Shown here piece by piece: positions 46,025 to 55,503 of a stretch of 64,000 nt of DNA (within the stretch, counting starts at the first letter, position 1; each line of letters begins with the position of its first letter). Source of the stretch: Sphingobacteriales bacterium. Lineage in GTDB: Bacteria; Bacteroidota; Bacteroidia; Chitinophagales; Chitinophagaceae. The notes under the pieces were generated by a model. The model made no database searches and had not been told where the DNA came from. It worked only from the letters and a program-made list of their open reading frames with translations. The stretch is taken from positions 415,676-479,675 of the forward strand of contig RXJG01000001.1 in NCBI GenBank assembly GCA_003963365.1, written 5' to 3'. The translations under genes and the position numbers were made by a program.

Positions 46025-47074
46025 ATGTTTGATATTAATAAACTTTTACGAGAGAATATTAAAACGTTAGTTCCGTATTCATCCGCAAGAGATGAGTTCA
46101 AAGGGAAGGCAGATGTGTTTCTGGATGCCAATGAAAATTCAATTGGCTCCCCATTAGCAAAAAATTATAACCGCTATCCAGACCCATTGCAATGGAAAAT
46201 AAAGTATAAGCTGGCGGAGATAAAAGGTGTGCCACCGCAAAATATTTTCATTGGCAATGGCAGTGATGAATGTATTGATATTTTGTATCGGGGGTTTTGT
46301 AATCCCGGTAAAGACAATGTAATTATTTGTCCGCCTACTTACGGAATGTATGAAGTGAGTGCCAATATCAATGATGTGGAAGTAAGAAAGGCAAGGTTGA
46401 CCGATGATTTTCAATTGGACTTAATTCATTTGGAAAACCTCGTTGATGAAAACACAAAAATCATCTGGATATGTTCGCCTAATAATCCAACCGGTAATTC
46501 ATTTAACAGGGAGGATATAGAAACAGTATTGAATAATTTTGAAGGAATAGTGGTGATTGATGAAGCGTATATCAATTTCTCCCGCCAAAAATCTTTTATA
46601 CAGGAATTAACGGAATATCCTAACCTGGTAGTGATGCAAACACTCAGCAAAGCATGGGGACTGGCGGCTTTGCGTTTAGGAATGAGTTTTGCCAGTGAAG
46701 AAATAATTGAAGTGTATAATAAAATAAAACCTCCTTATAATATTTCGCAGGCGGCGCAGGAATTAGTAGCAGAAGCTTTGGAAAATGTAGAACAGGTAAA
46801 TGGATTTATAAAGGAGTTGGTGCAAAGCAGGGAAGAATTGATTAAAGAATTAGCTCAATTACCTGTGGTTAAAAAAATATATCCCTCAGATGCCAACTTT
46901 TTACTGGTAAAAGTAATAGATGCACGGGCTATTTATGAATACCTGCTGGCTAAAGCAATTGTGGTGAGGGACAGAAGTAAAGTTGAGTTGTGTGAAGGAT
47001 GTCTGCGAATTACAGTAGGTACCAAAAAAGAAAACAGAGAATTAATTGAAAGTTTGAAAACTTTTATTGTGTAA
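46025..47074 (+). CDS. hisC: histidinol-phosphate aminotransferase
   Basis: Transfers an amino group from glutamate to imidazole acetol phosphate in histidine synthesis; PLP-dependent fold type I. The ATG at 46025 is used because GAAAGGG lies upstream as a ribosome-binding-like stretch and the TTG two codons earlier is weaker. The 349 residues show VFLDANENSIGSP, FIGNGSDECIDILYR, WICSPNNPTGNSF, VVIDEAYINFS and the PLP Lys in MQTLSKAWGLAALRLG, all normal. The PQQ enzyme gene follows 31 bases later. Confidence 0.94.
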   Translation: MFDINKLLRENIKTLVPYSSARDEFKGKADVFLDANENSIGSPLAKNYNRYPDPLQWKIKYKLAEIKGVPPQNIFIGNGSDECIDILYRGFCNPGKDNVIICPPTYGMYEVSANINDVEVRKARLTDDFQLDLIHLENLVDENTKIIWICSPNNPTGNSFNREDIETVLNNFEGIVVIDEAYINFSRQKSFIQELTEYPNLVVMQTLSKAWGLAALRLGMSFASEEIIEVYNKIKPPYNISQAAQELVAEALENVEQVNGFIKELVQSREELIKELAQLPVVKKIYPSDANFLLVKVIDARAIYEYLLAKAIVVRDRSKVELCEGCLRITVGTKKENRELIESLKTFIV

Positions 47075-47105
47075 TTTGAGTCTTCAATTTTAAAAAAACA
47101 GCTAT

Positions 47106-48377
47106 ATGAAAAATAAAATTTTGTACGCTACGTCTGTTGCAATTTTCCTTTTTGCTTCCTGTAAAACAGAAAAAAAAGAAAAGCAGGCTGAACTAACTGC
47201 CATTGATTCAACAATCAGTTTACCACAGGGTTTTTCTGCCACCATTTTTGCTGACACGGTTGGCTCAGCCCGGCATATTACAGTAAGTGATAACGGGGTG
47301 GTATATGTAAAATTAGGAGGCGTTAAAGGCGGTCATGGAATATTAAGGCTGGAAGACAAAGACAAGAATGGAGTGGCAGATAATATTTCCGGCTTTGGTT
47401 CTTATAACGGTACAGGTATCGCTATGGGTAATGGTTATTTATATGCCACTTCCGATGATAATATTTACCGGTACAAATTAGAGAATGGTGAAGTTCCAGC
47501 CAATCCTTCTGAAGAAATGATTGTGGAAGGTTTAGTGAACAAAGGGCAGCATGCGGCTAAATCCATTGCGGTAGATAATGCAGGAAATGTTTATGTAAAC
47601 ATTGGTGCTCCTTCAAACAGTTGCCAGGTTGAGGACCGTACTGCCGGTTCGCCGGGTATCAGTCCCTGCCCCATTTTAGATTCGGCCGGTGGTATATGGC
47701 AGTTCAAAACGGATAAGTTAAAACAACATTACGCAGATGGGCTTCGTTATGCAACTGGAATCAGAAATATTGTAGCATTAAGCTGGAACAAAACAGTAAA
47801 TGAATTATATGGTGTGCAACATGGCCGGGATGATTTAGACCGTTTATTTCCTAAATTATATACTGAACAGCAAAGAGTGGATTTACCTGCTGAAGAAATG
47901 TTTCAAATAACCAAAGGATCAGATTTTGGATGGCCTTATTGTTATTATGATAATAACCAAAAGAAAAAAGTTCAGTCGCCTGAATATGGCGGGGATGGAA
48001 AAACTACCACAGGTTGTGAGGGAAAAGGTCAGCCTGTTTATGCCTTTCCGGCACACTGGGCTCCCAATGGCTTATTATTCTACACCGGCAATCAATTCCC
48101 CGAAAAATACCGTAATGGTGCTTTCGTTGCCTTTCATGGGTCATGGAACAGGGCTCCGCAGGAACAGGGTGGTTATAATGTTGTTTTCGTTCCGTTTAAA
48201 GACGGAAAACCAAGTGGTGAATACGAAGTATTTGCAGATAAGTTTGCCGGTAAAGAAAAAACACCAAACGGAGCTGCTCATCGCCCATGTGGTTTAGCCC
48301 AGGGACCGGATGGATCAATTTATGTTTGTGATGATCAGAACGGACGCATCTGGAAAATAACTTATACTGGAAAATAA
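47106..48377 (+). CDS. lipoprotein PQQ-dependent sugar / sorbosone dehydrogenase-like protein
   Basis: A 423-residue periplasmic lipoprotein: signal with lipobox FLFASC (Cys about residue 19), then a six-bladed beta-propeller of the soluble glucose/sorbosone dehydrogenase type. Seen are LPQGFSATIFADTVGSARHITVSD (in part), GVQHGRDDLDRLFP and FHGSWNRAPQEQGGYNVVFVPF (in part). The PQQ cofactor would have to be supplied; no pqq genes are here. It sits within the histidine operon between hisC and hisB, three bases from hisB. Its substrate is unknown. Confidence 0.85.
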   Translation: MKNKILYATSVAIFLFASCKTEKKEKQAELTAIDSTISLPQGFSATIFADTVGSARHITVSDNGVVYVKLGGVKGGHGILRLEDKDKNGVADNISGFGSYNGTGIAMGNGYLYATSDDNIYRYKLENGEVPANPSEEMIVEGLVNKGQHAAKSIAVDNAGNVYVNIGAPSNSCQVEDRTAGSPGISPCPILDSAGGIWQFKTDKLKQHYADGLRYATGIRNIVALSWNKTVNELYGVQHGRDDLDRLFPKLYTEQQRVDLPAEEMFQITKGSDFGWPYCYYDNNQKKKVQSPEYGGDGKTTTGCEGKGQPVYAFPAHWAPNGLLFYTGNQFPEKYRNGAFVAFHGSWNRAPQEQGGYNVVFVPFKDGKPSGEYEVFADKFAGKEKTPNGAAHRPCGLAQGPDGSIYVCDDQNGRIWKITYTGK

Positions 48378-48380
48378 ATT

Positions 48381-49523
48381 ATGAAGAGAGTTTTATTTAT
48401 CGACAGGGATGGTACTTTAATTAATGAAGCACCGCCAACATATCAATTAGATTCATTTGATAAACTTACTTTCTATCCGCATGTATTTGAATTCATGCAC
48501 CGGATAGCCACTGAAATGGATTATGAACTGGTGATGCCAACCAACCAGGATGGATTAGGAACGCCTTCTTTCCCTGAAGACACTTTCTGGCCATTGCACA
48601 ATTTTGTATTGAAGAGTTTTGAAAATGAAGGAGTGAAATTTAATGATGTTTTAATTGACAGAACATTTCCGTCTGAAAATGCACCAACAAGAAAACCGGG
48701 CACAGGTATGTTTGGAAAATACATTAACAATCCAGCGTATGATTTAGCCAATTCATTTGTCATTGGTGACCGCATTACGGATATACAACTGGCAAAGAAT
48801 TTAGGATGTAAGGGAATCTGGATAAATAATGATGCATCACTTGGTTCAGCAGAAATAAAAGATAAAGTAGAAGAGCTTCGTCAATCAACTATTGTATTGG
48901 AAACGACCGAGTGGAGTAAGATATACGAGTTTTTAAAATTGGGATTGCGGATAGTTAAACATGAACGCAATACCAATGAAACAAAAATTAGTGTAGAAGT
49001 AAATATGGATGGAAGCGGTAAGGCAAATATTCATACTGGGTTAGGTTTTTTTGATCATATGCTGGAACAAATTGCCCGTCACGGTAAAATTGATTTGAGC
49101 ATAATTGCCAAAGGCGACCTGCATATTGATGAACATCATACCATAGAGGATACAGGTATTGCTTTAGGTGAAGCTTTTGCAAAAGCATTAGCCGATAAAA
49201 GAGGAATGGAACGCTATGGGTTTGCTTTACCTATGGATGAGGCAGAAGCAAAAGTGCTGATTGATTTTGGAGGAAGAAACTGGATTGTATGGAATGCAGA
49301 GTTTAAAAGGGAAAAAATAGGGGAGATGCCCACGGAAATGTTTTTTCATTTCTTTAAATCATTTAGTGATGCAGCAAAATGTAATTTGAATATTGAATGC
49401 AGGGGAGATAATGAGCACCATAAAATTGAGGCCATCTTTAAAGCTTTTGCTAAAGCCATTAAAATGGCGGTGAAAAGAGATCCGTTGAGTAATTACCTGC
49501 CGAGTACAAAAGGAGTGTTATAA
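48381..49523 (+). CDS. hisB: bifunctional histidinol-phosphatase / imidazoleglycerol-phosphate dehydratase
   Basis: Two enzymes in one chain of 380 residues. Residues about 1-165 are the HAD histidinol phosphatase ([20 protein letters not shown] with the nucleophile Asp; later [17 protein letters not shown]). Residues about 190-380 are imidazoleglycerol-phosphate dehydratase ([32 protein letters not shown]). It is the last gene of the operon here: hisH, hisA, hisF and hisI are not within the window, so the pathway is split. A hairpin terminator follows within 60 bases. Confidence 0.95.
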   Translation: MKRVLFIDRDGTLINEAPPTYQLDSFDKLTFYPHVFEFMHRIATEMDYELVMPTNQDGLGTPSFPEDTFWPLHNFVLKSFENEGVKFNDVLIDRTFPSENAPTRKPGTGMFGKYINNPAYDLANSFVIGDRITDIQLAKNLGCKGIWINNDASLGSAEIKDKVEELRQSTIVLETTEWSKIYEFLKLGLRIVKHERNTNETKISVEVNMDGSGKANIHTGLGFFDHMLEQIARHGKIDLSIIAKGDLHIDEHHTIEDTGIALGEAFAKALADKRGMERYGFALPMDEAEAKVLIDFGGRNWIVWNAEFKREKIGEMPTEMFFHFFKSFSDAAKCNLNIECRGDNEHHKIEAIFKAFAKAIKMAVKRDPLSNYLPSTKGVL

Positions 49524-49534
49524 TATCCTGTAAG

Positions 49535-51463
49535 CTATTTATCGAACGGGATACACATTTGAATGTGTGTCCCGTTTTTATTAGTTACTTTAAAGGTGCC
49601 GCCAATTCGTTCCATTCGTTTGCGCATATTTTTCAGCCCGTTTCCAAATTCCCTTATTTTATCTTCATTAATGCCAATGCCATTGTCAATTATTTTGATG
49701 CAGATTTCTTTTTCGAAAGAAAAATGCACCTGCACTTCGCTGGCTTTAGCATGCTTTACCACATTATTCAAAGCTTCTTTTACAGTCAGGAAAATATTCC
49801 TTCTCTTTTCACCACTCAATTCCAGTTCAGGTACATCTTCTGCAATATCAACCTTACATTTCATTTCCAGTGTCTCAAAATAACTTTGAGCATAAGAGCG
49901 GATATAACTCACGAGGTTGGGCAGCGTATCGTTGGAGGAAATCATACTCCAGATAATGGCATTCATTTTATTAAGAAGGTCGTTGGCAGAGTCAGATATT
50001 TTATCAATTTCCGGAACAGGCTGACTGGCGGTTTTTGCTTTTGCCATTTCGCTCATCAAACGGATGGCCGTCATACCGGCTCCTAACTCATCATGCATAT
50101 CTGCTGAGATGCGGTTTCTTTCCTCTTGTTGTGTTTGTATTACCGTGAGCTGTTTTTCCATTTCCCTTCTCTCTTCCTCTCTTTTTATTGCTTCCTGCAT
50201 CTTTACTTTTTCAATCAGTTCTTTTCTGTTTTTATAACTTAACCCCATGAGAAATAAAATACATTCTCCCAGCAAGCCAAGATCGTAATAGAACAATCCT
50301 GAATTAAAAATCCAGTGTATCCCTTTTATCCTGAACGTACTGCTTGAAAAAACAAGGGAGATTAAACCAAACACAATTAAAAAGATATTTCCATAGACCA
50401 GGTATTTTAATAATTGATCTTTATACCGGAAGCCTGTAACAATAAAAATAATCCCAAGTATCAGCAGGTATATTTTAGTATAAAATTCAATTTTTATTAA
50501 TAAGCTCATGTTATCAGTACCAAAGAAGGTGTACGTATAAAATATACTGGCAGCGAGAACAACCCATTGTGAAGACCGTAATAATTTATCTATAAAAGGA
50601 TAAGCTGATTTAGTATTCAGGTAAGTCCTTATAAATAACAGGTACAAATAAACCGAACCTAATTGTATTAAGAAATCAAAATAGCCTTCAAAAAAATGGT
50701 TAAACCAGTTTGAGTTTTCAAAAAGTACTGACTTTAGAAAAATAAGACTGCTTATGCAGAGTGTATAAAATCCGTAATAAAGAAATTCAGGACGGAAAGC
50801 CTGCCGGTAACTGATGAATGAATAGAATATCATCATTAAAAAGAACCCTGAGACTATATAAGTAATTACCTTTAATGCATCAGAAAGGTTAAGCTCGTTG
50901 GTTACCTGTTGCTTTGCATACTCAGCCTTAACCAATCTTGGGGTAAAATTGATAATGGTGGTTTTTATATAATGCAGTTTTACAATAAATGTGGCAACTT
51001 CTCCGGGTTTTACCTGTATATATTTATAACCATGATCCGTTACATATTCTGTAATATTAATCTTCTTATAAATGAAATTAGTCACCAGCGAATCACCCTC
51101 CAGCTTATAAATTTCAAAATCCCGGAAATAATGACCAGGGTTAAAACAAAAAGTTTGTACAGAATCAGATTCATTATACAAAGTGAATTTGAAGTAGTTG
51201 TTAGCAACAACATACTTTTTAGGGATTACAATTTTATTGGGGACGGAATCTGATAGTTTCCCCCATTTGGCTAAACGTAAAACTTCCGCTGCTGTTAAAT
51301 TATTAGCAGGATCCGAATAGAAATATACATTAGGATATATATTCTTAAAAGGTACAACCTGGTTCGTATTTACAACCATTGCATCAATACTGGTTTGCCC
51401 GGCAACAGGCACCACTATTGAAAAAAAAACAATGAACAGGAATGATGGAAAACCAATTTTCAC
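49535..51463 (-). CDS. 7TM-DISM sensor histidine kinase (HisKA_3 type)
   Basis: A 642-residue membrane sensor. A GTG start at 51463 gives a signal peptide ending VVPVAGQ, an extracellular 7TMR-DISMED2-like beta domain (about residues 30-170), seven hydrophobic helices (190-410), a coiled-coil linker, then the dimerisation/phosphoacceptor helix with ERNRISADMHDELGAGM (His about 455) and a C-terminal ATPase (DNGIGINEDKIREFGNGLKNM, in part). It pairs with a LuxR-type response regulator by family rule, but none is adjacent. The signal sensed is unknown. Confidence 0.9.
   Translation of the reverse strand: MKIGFPSFLFIVFFSIVVPVAGQTSIDAMVVNTNQVVPFKNIYPNVYFYSDPANNLTAAEVLRLAKWGKLSDSVPNKIVIPKKYVVANNYFKFTLYNESDSVQTFCFNPGHYFRDFEIYKLEGDSLVTNFIYKKINITEYVTDHGYKYIQVKPGEVATFIVKLHYIKTTIINFTPRLVKAEYAKQQVTNELNLSDALKVITYIVSGFFLMMIFYSFISYRQAFRPEFLYYGFYTLCISSLIFLKSVLFENSNWFNHFFEGYFDFLIQLGSVYLYLLFIRTYLNTKSAYPFIDKLLRSSQWVVLAASIFYTYTFFGTDNMSLLIKIEFYTKIYLLILGIIFIVTGFRYKDQLLKYLVYGNIFLIVFGLISLVFSSSTFRIKGIHWIFNSGLFYYDLGLLGECILFLMGLSYKNRKELIEKVKMQEAIKREEERREMEKQLTVIQTQQEERNRISADMHDELGAGMTAIRLMSEMAKAKTASQPVPEIDKISDSANDLLNKMNAIIWSMISSNDTLPNLVSYIRSYAQSYFETLEMKCKVDIAEDVPELELSGEKRRNIFLTVKEALNNVVKHAKASEVQVHFSFEKEICIKIIDNGIGINEDKIREFGNGLKNMRKRMERIGGTFKVTNKNGTHIQMCIPFDK
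49545..49580. terminator. terminator of the histidine operon, nested in the end of the convergent kinase gene
   Basis: A 15-base inverted repeat, from AACGGGATACAC (49545-49556) to GTGTGTCCCGTT (49565-49576), with one G-U pair and a tiny loop, is followed by TTTATT. It is also coding: on the minus strand it encodes the last residues of the histidine kinase (THIQMCIPF). Confidence 0.85.
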
Positions 51464-51538
51464 AATCAGGCAGTTAATAAGTCTTCAAAATACAAAACTT
51501 AGCGGTATTTGCATATCTTTTTGGGTTTGAATGGCAGT

Positions 51539-51567
51539 TTGCTGTTTTATCTATATCATTATCTTTG
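51539..51567 (+). promoter_or_regulatory. promoter of ftsK (TTG / TATCTTTG)
   Basis: TTG at 51539-51541 and TATCTTTG at 51560-51567, spaced by 18 bases and followed by C. The ATG of ftsK at 51573 lies only five bases after the box, so the mRNA may be leaderless. Confidence 0.7.
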
Positions 51568-51572
51568 CGCCT

Positions 51573-54113
51573 ATGGCAAAAAACCGTGTAAAACAGGGTA
51601 AAAAATCCAACGGGGCTGAAGAACTAAAGCAGGAAAAGCAGGAATCTGTTACCGTGAGAGAACTGGTAAAAGACGAACGTACTCATAAAATAACCGGTAC
51701 TGTTTTGCTGCTCATAAGTTTTTTTCTTTTCATTTCCTTTATTTCATATTGTTTTACCTGGAAGCAGGACCAGGATAAAGTGCTGGGTAAAGGGATAAGT
51801 TTTTTGTTTGGTAAAGAAGAAACAGTAGCAAACCTGCTGGGCAGGCTGGGGGCATGGACATCGCATTTATTTATTTACAGAGGGTTTGGTGCAGCCTCAT
51901 TCTTATTTTGTACACTTTTTTTTGTAGCGGGTATAAACCTTTTACTGGGGAAAAAGATATTTTCTCTCTGGCGTAATTTCCGGTATGTATTGGTGGGCTT
52001 ATTATTTTTCTCCACTGCCTTTGCATTTGTTTTTAAAGGGCAACCTTTTGCATGGGGTGGTGCTGCCGGTGAATTATTAAGTGGGTGGTTGTCGGGTTTG
52101 CTGGGCTCATTAGGAACCGGAATTTTTCTTGCCGTTACCGGATTTATTTATATAATATGGAGATTTAATCCTGTATTCAAATTACCTCAAAAGAAAGAAC
52201 AGCTTATACCAGTTGAAGAATCATTAGCAGAAGTAAATGAAGAAGCCGCTAAAGAAACAGAACCTGGCGACAATACAATACCCAAAAAGAATATATTGAA
52301 AGGTGATAAAGGAATTGTAGTCGTTCCACCTGTTCAACAGGAAAATAATGGGTTGAATGATTTTAAAGTGATTGAAAAGGAAATACCATTAACAAATCCT
52401 GAACCCTTTCAGCCAATTATTGAAGAACCAAAAGAAATTATTCCTCCGCCAGTAGTGAGCACGGCTTTAGAGATTCCACCTGTAATTGCTGAAAAACCCA
52501 AAGCAAAACCAGTTGATACGAGTGGATTAGAATTAGAAATAAAACAAGTACCGGATGAAGCTCCTAAGCCAGAAGAAGAAACCCCGGCAAAAAAAGTTGA
52601 AAATCTCCCACCATACGATCCGGTTTTAGATCTCAGAGATTATAAATACCCCAAGCTGGATTTACTGGAAAATCATGGGGGAGAGAAGATAGTAATGGAT
52701 CCATCAGAGCTGGAAACGAATAAAACACAAATCATCAATACCCTTCGTAACTACGATATAGAAATACAAAAGATAATGGCAACGGTAGGGCCTACTGTTA
52801 CCTTATATGAAATTGTTCCGGCTGCCGGTGTTCGTATATCCCGGATTAAAAACCTGGAAGATGATATTGCTTTAAGCTTAGCGGCATTGGGTATCCGCAT
52901 CATCGCTCCTATACCCGGTAAAGGAACGATTGGTATTGAGGTACCAAATTTGAAAAAGACAGTGGTAAGTATGCGAACACTATTATCTTCTGAAAAATTT
53001 CAGAAGAGTAATGCATCACTACCCATTGCATTGGGTAAAAAGATTGACAACGAAAACTTTATTGTTGACCTGGCTACTATGCCTCACTTACTGATGGCCG
53101 GTGCAACAGGCCAGGGTAAATCAGTTGGGGTAAATGCTATTCTTGTTTCATTATTATATAAGAAACATCCTTCCCAGTTAAAGCTGGTGCTGGTTGATCC
53201 CAAAAAAGTGGAATTGAGTTTATATCGTCATATTGAAAAACATTTTCTTGCCAAACTTCCGGGAGAAGATGATGCCATCATTACTGACACGAAGAAAGTG
53301 GTTCATACACTCAATGCGCTGTGTATTGAAATGGATAACCGGTACGATTTGCTGAAAGAAGCACATTGCCGTAACATCCGTGAATACAATGAAAAATTCA
53401 TTGCCCGTAAATTAAATCCGGAGAAAGGCCATCAATATCTTCCCTTTATTGTTTTAGTGATTGATGAGTTTGCTGACCTGATCATGACGGCCGGGAAAGA
53501 GGTGGAGATGCCCATTGCCCGTTTAGCCCAGTTAGCCCGTGCTGTAGGTATCCATTTGATTATTGCCACGCAGCGTCCGTCTGTAAACATCATTACCGGT
53601 ACAATAAAGGCAAATTTTCCGGCCCGGATTGCTTTTAAAGTATCTTCAAAAGTTGATTCCAGGACAATTTTGGATGCCGGTGGTGCCGAGCAGCTGATTG
53701 GAAAAGGTGATATGCTGGTATCCTATAATGGCGAGATCACCCGTTTGCAATGTGCTTTTGTGGATACCCCTGAAGTGGAGGAAGTATGTGATTTCATCAG
53801 CGATCAGAGGGGATACCCCCAGGCATTTTTGTTACCGGAATATGTTGATGAGAAAGAACTGGAAGGAAAAGATTTTGATATGAGTGACAGGGATGCATTG
53901 TTTGAAGATGCCGCACGGTTAATTGTTCAAAGTCAAATGGGCTCTACTTCTTTACTCCAGCGCCGAATGAAATTAGGTTATAACCGTGCCGGCCGTTTAA
54001 TGGACCAGTTGGAAGCAGCCGGAATAGTGGGAGCTAACCAGGGCAGTAAAGCCAGGGATGTTTTAATAAAAACAGAAATGGAACTGGAACAACATTTATC
54101 CATGCTTGGTTAA
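51573..54113 (+). CDS. ftsK: DNA translocase FtsK/SpoIIIE
   Basis: Pumps chromosome DNA and aids dimer resolution at the division septum. From the ATG at 51573 (MAKNRV; an earlier in-frame ATG overlaps the promoter) it has 846 residues: about four membrane helices (30-190), a Pro/Glu-rich linker (200-360), the RecA-like motor with Walker A GATGQGKSVGVNA and Walker B VLVIDEFADL, and a C-terminal winged-helix gamma domain (SMGSTSLLQRRMKLGYNRAGRLMDQLEAAG, in part). lolA follows 96 bases later. Confidence 0.95.
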   Translation: MAKNRVKQGKKSNGAEELKQEKQESVTVRELVKDERTHKITGTVLLLISFFLFISFISYCFTWKQDQDKVLGKGISFLFGKEETVANLLGRLGAWTSHLFIYRGFGAASFLFCTLFFVAGINLLLGKKIFSLWRNFRYVLVGLLFFSTAFAFVFKGQPFAWGGAAGELLSGWLSGLLGSLGTGIFLAVTGFIYIIWRFNPVFKLPQKKEQLIPVEESLAEVNEEAAKETEPGDNTIPKKNILKGDKGIVVVPPVQQENNGLNDFKVIEKEIPLTNPEPFQPIIEEPKEIIPPPVVSTALEIPPVIAEKPKAKPVDTSGLELEIKQVPDEAPKPEEETPAKKVENLPPYDPVLDLRDYKYPKLDLLENHGGEKIVMDPSELETNKTQIINTLRNYDIEIQKIMATVGPTVTLYEIVPAAGVRISRIKNLEDDIALSLAALGIRIIAPIPGKGTIGIEVPNLKKTVVSMRTLLSSEKFQKSNASLPIALGKKIDNENFIVDLATMPHLLMAGATGQGKSVGVNAILVSLLYKKHPSQLKLVLVDPKKVELSLYRHIEKHFLAKLPGEDDAIITDTKKVVHTLNALCIEMDNRYDLLKEAHCRNIREYNEKFIARKLNPEKGHQYLPFIVLVIDEFADLIMTAGKEVEMPIARLAQLARAVGIHLIIATQRPSVNIITGTIKANFPARIAFKVSSKVDSRTILDAGGAEQLIGKGDMLVSYNGEITRLQCAFVDTPEVEEVCDFISDQRGYPQAFLLPEYVDEKELEGKDFDMSDRDALFEDAARLIVQSQMGSTSLLQRRMKLGYNRAGRLMDQLEAAGIVGANQGSKARDVLIKTEMELEQHLSMLG

Positions 54114-54170
54114 GAATATTATAAAACACCTGGCACTATTAAACATTATTCTAAATCTGCGTCTAACACA

Positions 54171-54178
54171 TATCTTTA
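54171..54178 (+). promoter_or_regulatory. probable -7 box for lolA
   Basis: TATCTTTA, one mismatch from TAnnTTTG, lies 31 bases before the lolA ATG. It may add transcription to read-through from ftsK. Confidence 0.45.
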
Positions 54179-54209
54179 CGCCGCTTAAGGCATTATTTAA
54201 ATATTAAAA

Positions 54210-54875
54210 ATGAAAAAAATTTTATTGGCATCTTTTTCAGTGGCAGTTCTTTGCTTAGTAGCTCACTCACAACCCAAAGGCTTCGGTCAAAATGACCCTG
54301 AAGCTAAAAAAGTGCTGGATGCAGCCAGCGCTAAAGTAAAAGGATACAAGACTTTAAAAGCTACATTTACTTTTAAATTAGAATCTGCCAATGGTAAAAC
54401 GAATGAAACCAAAAAAGGTAGTATGCTAATGAAAGGAACTAAATACAGGGTAACTTTCGCAGGCCAGGAAATTTTTTGTGATGGTAACAATACCTGGACT
54501 TATGATAAAAAAGCTAATGAAGTACAAATTTCCAAGGTCGATAATTCAGCCAGTACAATTACCCCTCAAAAATTATTTACCAATTTTTATGATAAAGACT
54601 TCCTGTATAAGCTGAATACTGATATTAAATTAAATGGCAGGGCTACCCAGGAGATAGAAATGACTCCTTATGATAAAAACAAGCCATTCTATAAAGTGTT
54701 GTTATGGGTTGATAAAACCGCTAAAACAATCAGTGGAACAAAAGTGTTGAATAAAGATGGCAATAAATTCAGTATTACAGTAAACAATTCTTCACCTAAT
54801 GCAGCTATTACAGACGATCAGTTTGTTTTTGATCAGAAAAAATATCCCGGAGTAGAAGTAATTGACCTGAGATAG
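54210..54875 (+). CDS. lolA: outer membrane lipoprotein carrier protein LolA-like
   Basis: Periplasmic shuttle that takes lipoproteins from the inner to the outer membrane. The 221-residue sequence has a signal peptide ending CLVAHSQ, then the LolA fold: VKGYKTLKATFTFKLESANGKTNE (in part), GSMLMKGTKYRVTFAGQEIFCDGNNTWTYDK (in part) and the C-terminal TDDQFVFDQKKYPGVEVIDLR (in part). It follows ftsK, as seen in other Bacteroidota. The LolC/E-like permease at 34689 would be its partner by inference. A strong terminator follows. Confidence 0.9.
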   Translation: MKKILLASFSVAVLCLVAHSQPKGFGQNDPEAKKVLDAASAKVKGYKTLKATFTFKLESANGKTNETKKGSMLMKGTKYRVTFAGQEIFCDGNNTWTYDKKANEVQISKVDNSASTITPQKLFTNFYDKDFLYKLNTDIKLNGRATQEIEMTPYDKNKPFYKVLLWVDKTAKTISGTKVLNKDGNKFSITVNNSSPNAAITDDQFVFDQKKYPGVEVIDLR

Positions 54876-54894
54876 AATGGTAAAAATATTAATT

Positions 54895-54925
54895 AAAGGG
54901 TTATGGTAATCATAGCCCTTTTTTA
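54895..54925. terminator. bidirectional terminator between lolA and ubiX
   Basis: AAAGGGTTATG (54895-54905) pairs with CATAGCCCTTT (54911-54921) with one G-U pair, followed by TTTTATTTT; it serves both convergent genes. Confidence 0.85.
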
Positions 54926-55483
54926 TTTTCCCCAGCGGAAAGTATTGATATCTAAACCAGCAAGATCCAATACACGGTCAACCACCGTAGTAACCAACTC
55001 TTCAATAGTAGACGGTTTACTGTAAAAAGATGGGGTTGCCGGGCAAATAATGCCACCGGCCAAAGTTATCGTTTCCATATTGCGTATGTGTATAAGGTTG
55101 TAAGGTGTATCTCTTACCACGCAAATCAGCTTTCTTCTTTCTTTTAATATCACATCTGCCGCCCTGGTGATCAGGTCATTGGAAATTCCGCCGGCAATTC
55201 TTCCAAGCGTTCCCATAGAACAGGGCACAATGATCATGGTATTATATTGACCCGATCCGGACGCAAATGGGGCCATAAAATCTGTTTGATCGTAAAATTG
55301 AAGTGGGTATTTTTTATAATCATCGTTGCCTAATTCTGTTTGCCACACATCACGGGCATTGTTCGTCATTACTACTGATAAAGCTGTATATTGTTTGTTT
55401 AGTGTTAAAAGTTTGTCCATGAGTACTCTGGCATAAACTGAACCACTGGCCCCGGTAATGCAAATGACAATTTTGTTTTCCAT
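54923..55483 (-). CDS. ubiX: UbiX-family flavin prenyltransferase
   Basis: Makes prenylated FMN, the cofactor of UbiD-type decarboxylases. The 186-residue flavoprotein starts with VICITGASGSVYARVLMDKL (part of the family signature), then FASGSGQYNTMIIVPCSMGTLGRIAGG (in part; Ser and Cys positions of the flavin pocket) and ends with the dodecamer-type C-terminus. No ubiD gene is in the window. It is divergent from the thioredoxin gene by 20 bases; both promoters must share this gap. Confidence 0.9.
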   Translation of the reverse strand: MENKIVICITGASGSVYARVLMDKLLTLNKQYTALSVVMTNNARDVWQTELGNDDYKKYPLQFYDQTDFMAPFASGSGQYNTMIIVPCSMGTLGRIAGGISNDLITRAADVILKERRKLICVVRDTPYNLIHIRNMETITLAGGIICPATPSFYSKPSTIEELVTTVVDRVLDLAGLDINTFRWGK

Positions 55484-55503
55484 TTAGCGTTTAACTTTAC
55501 AGC

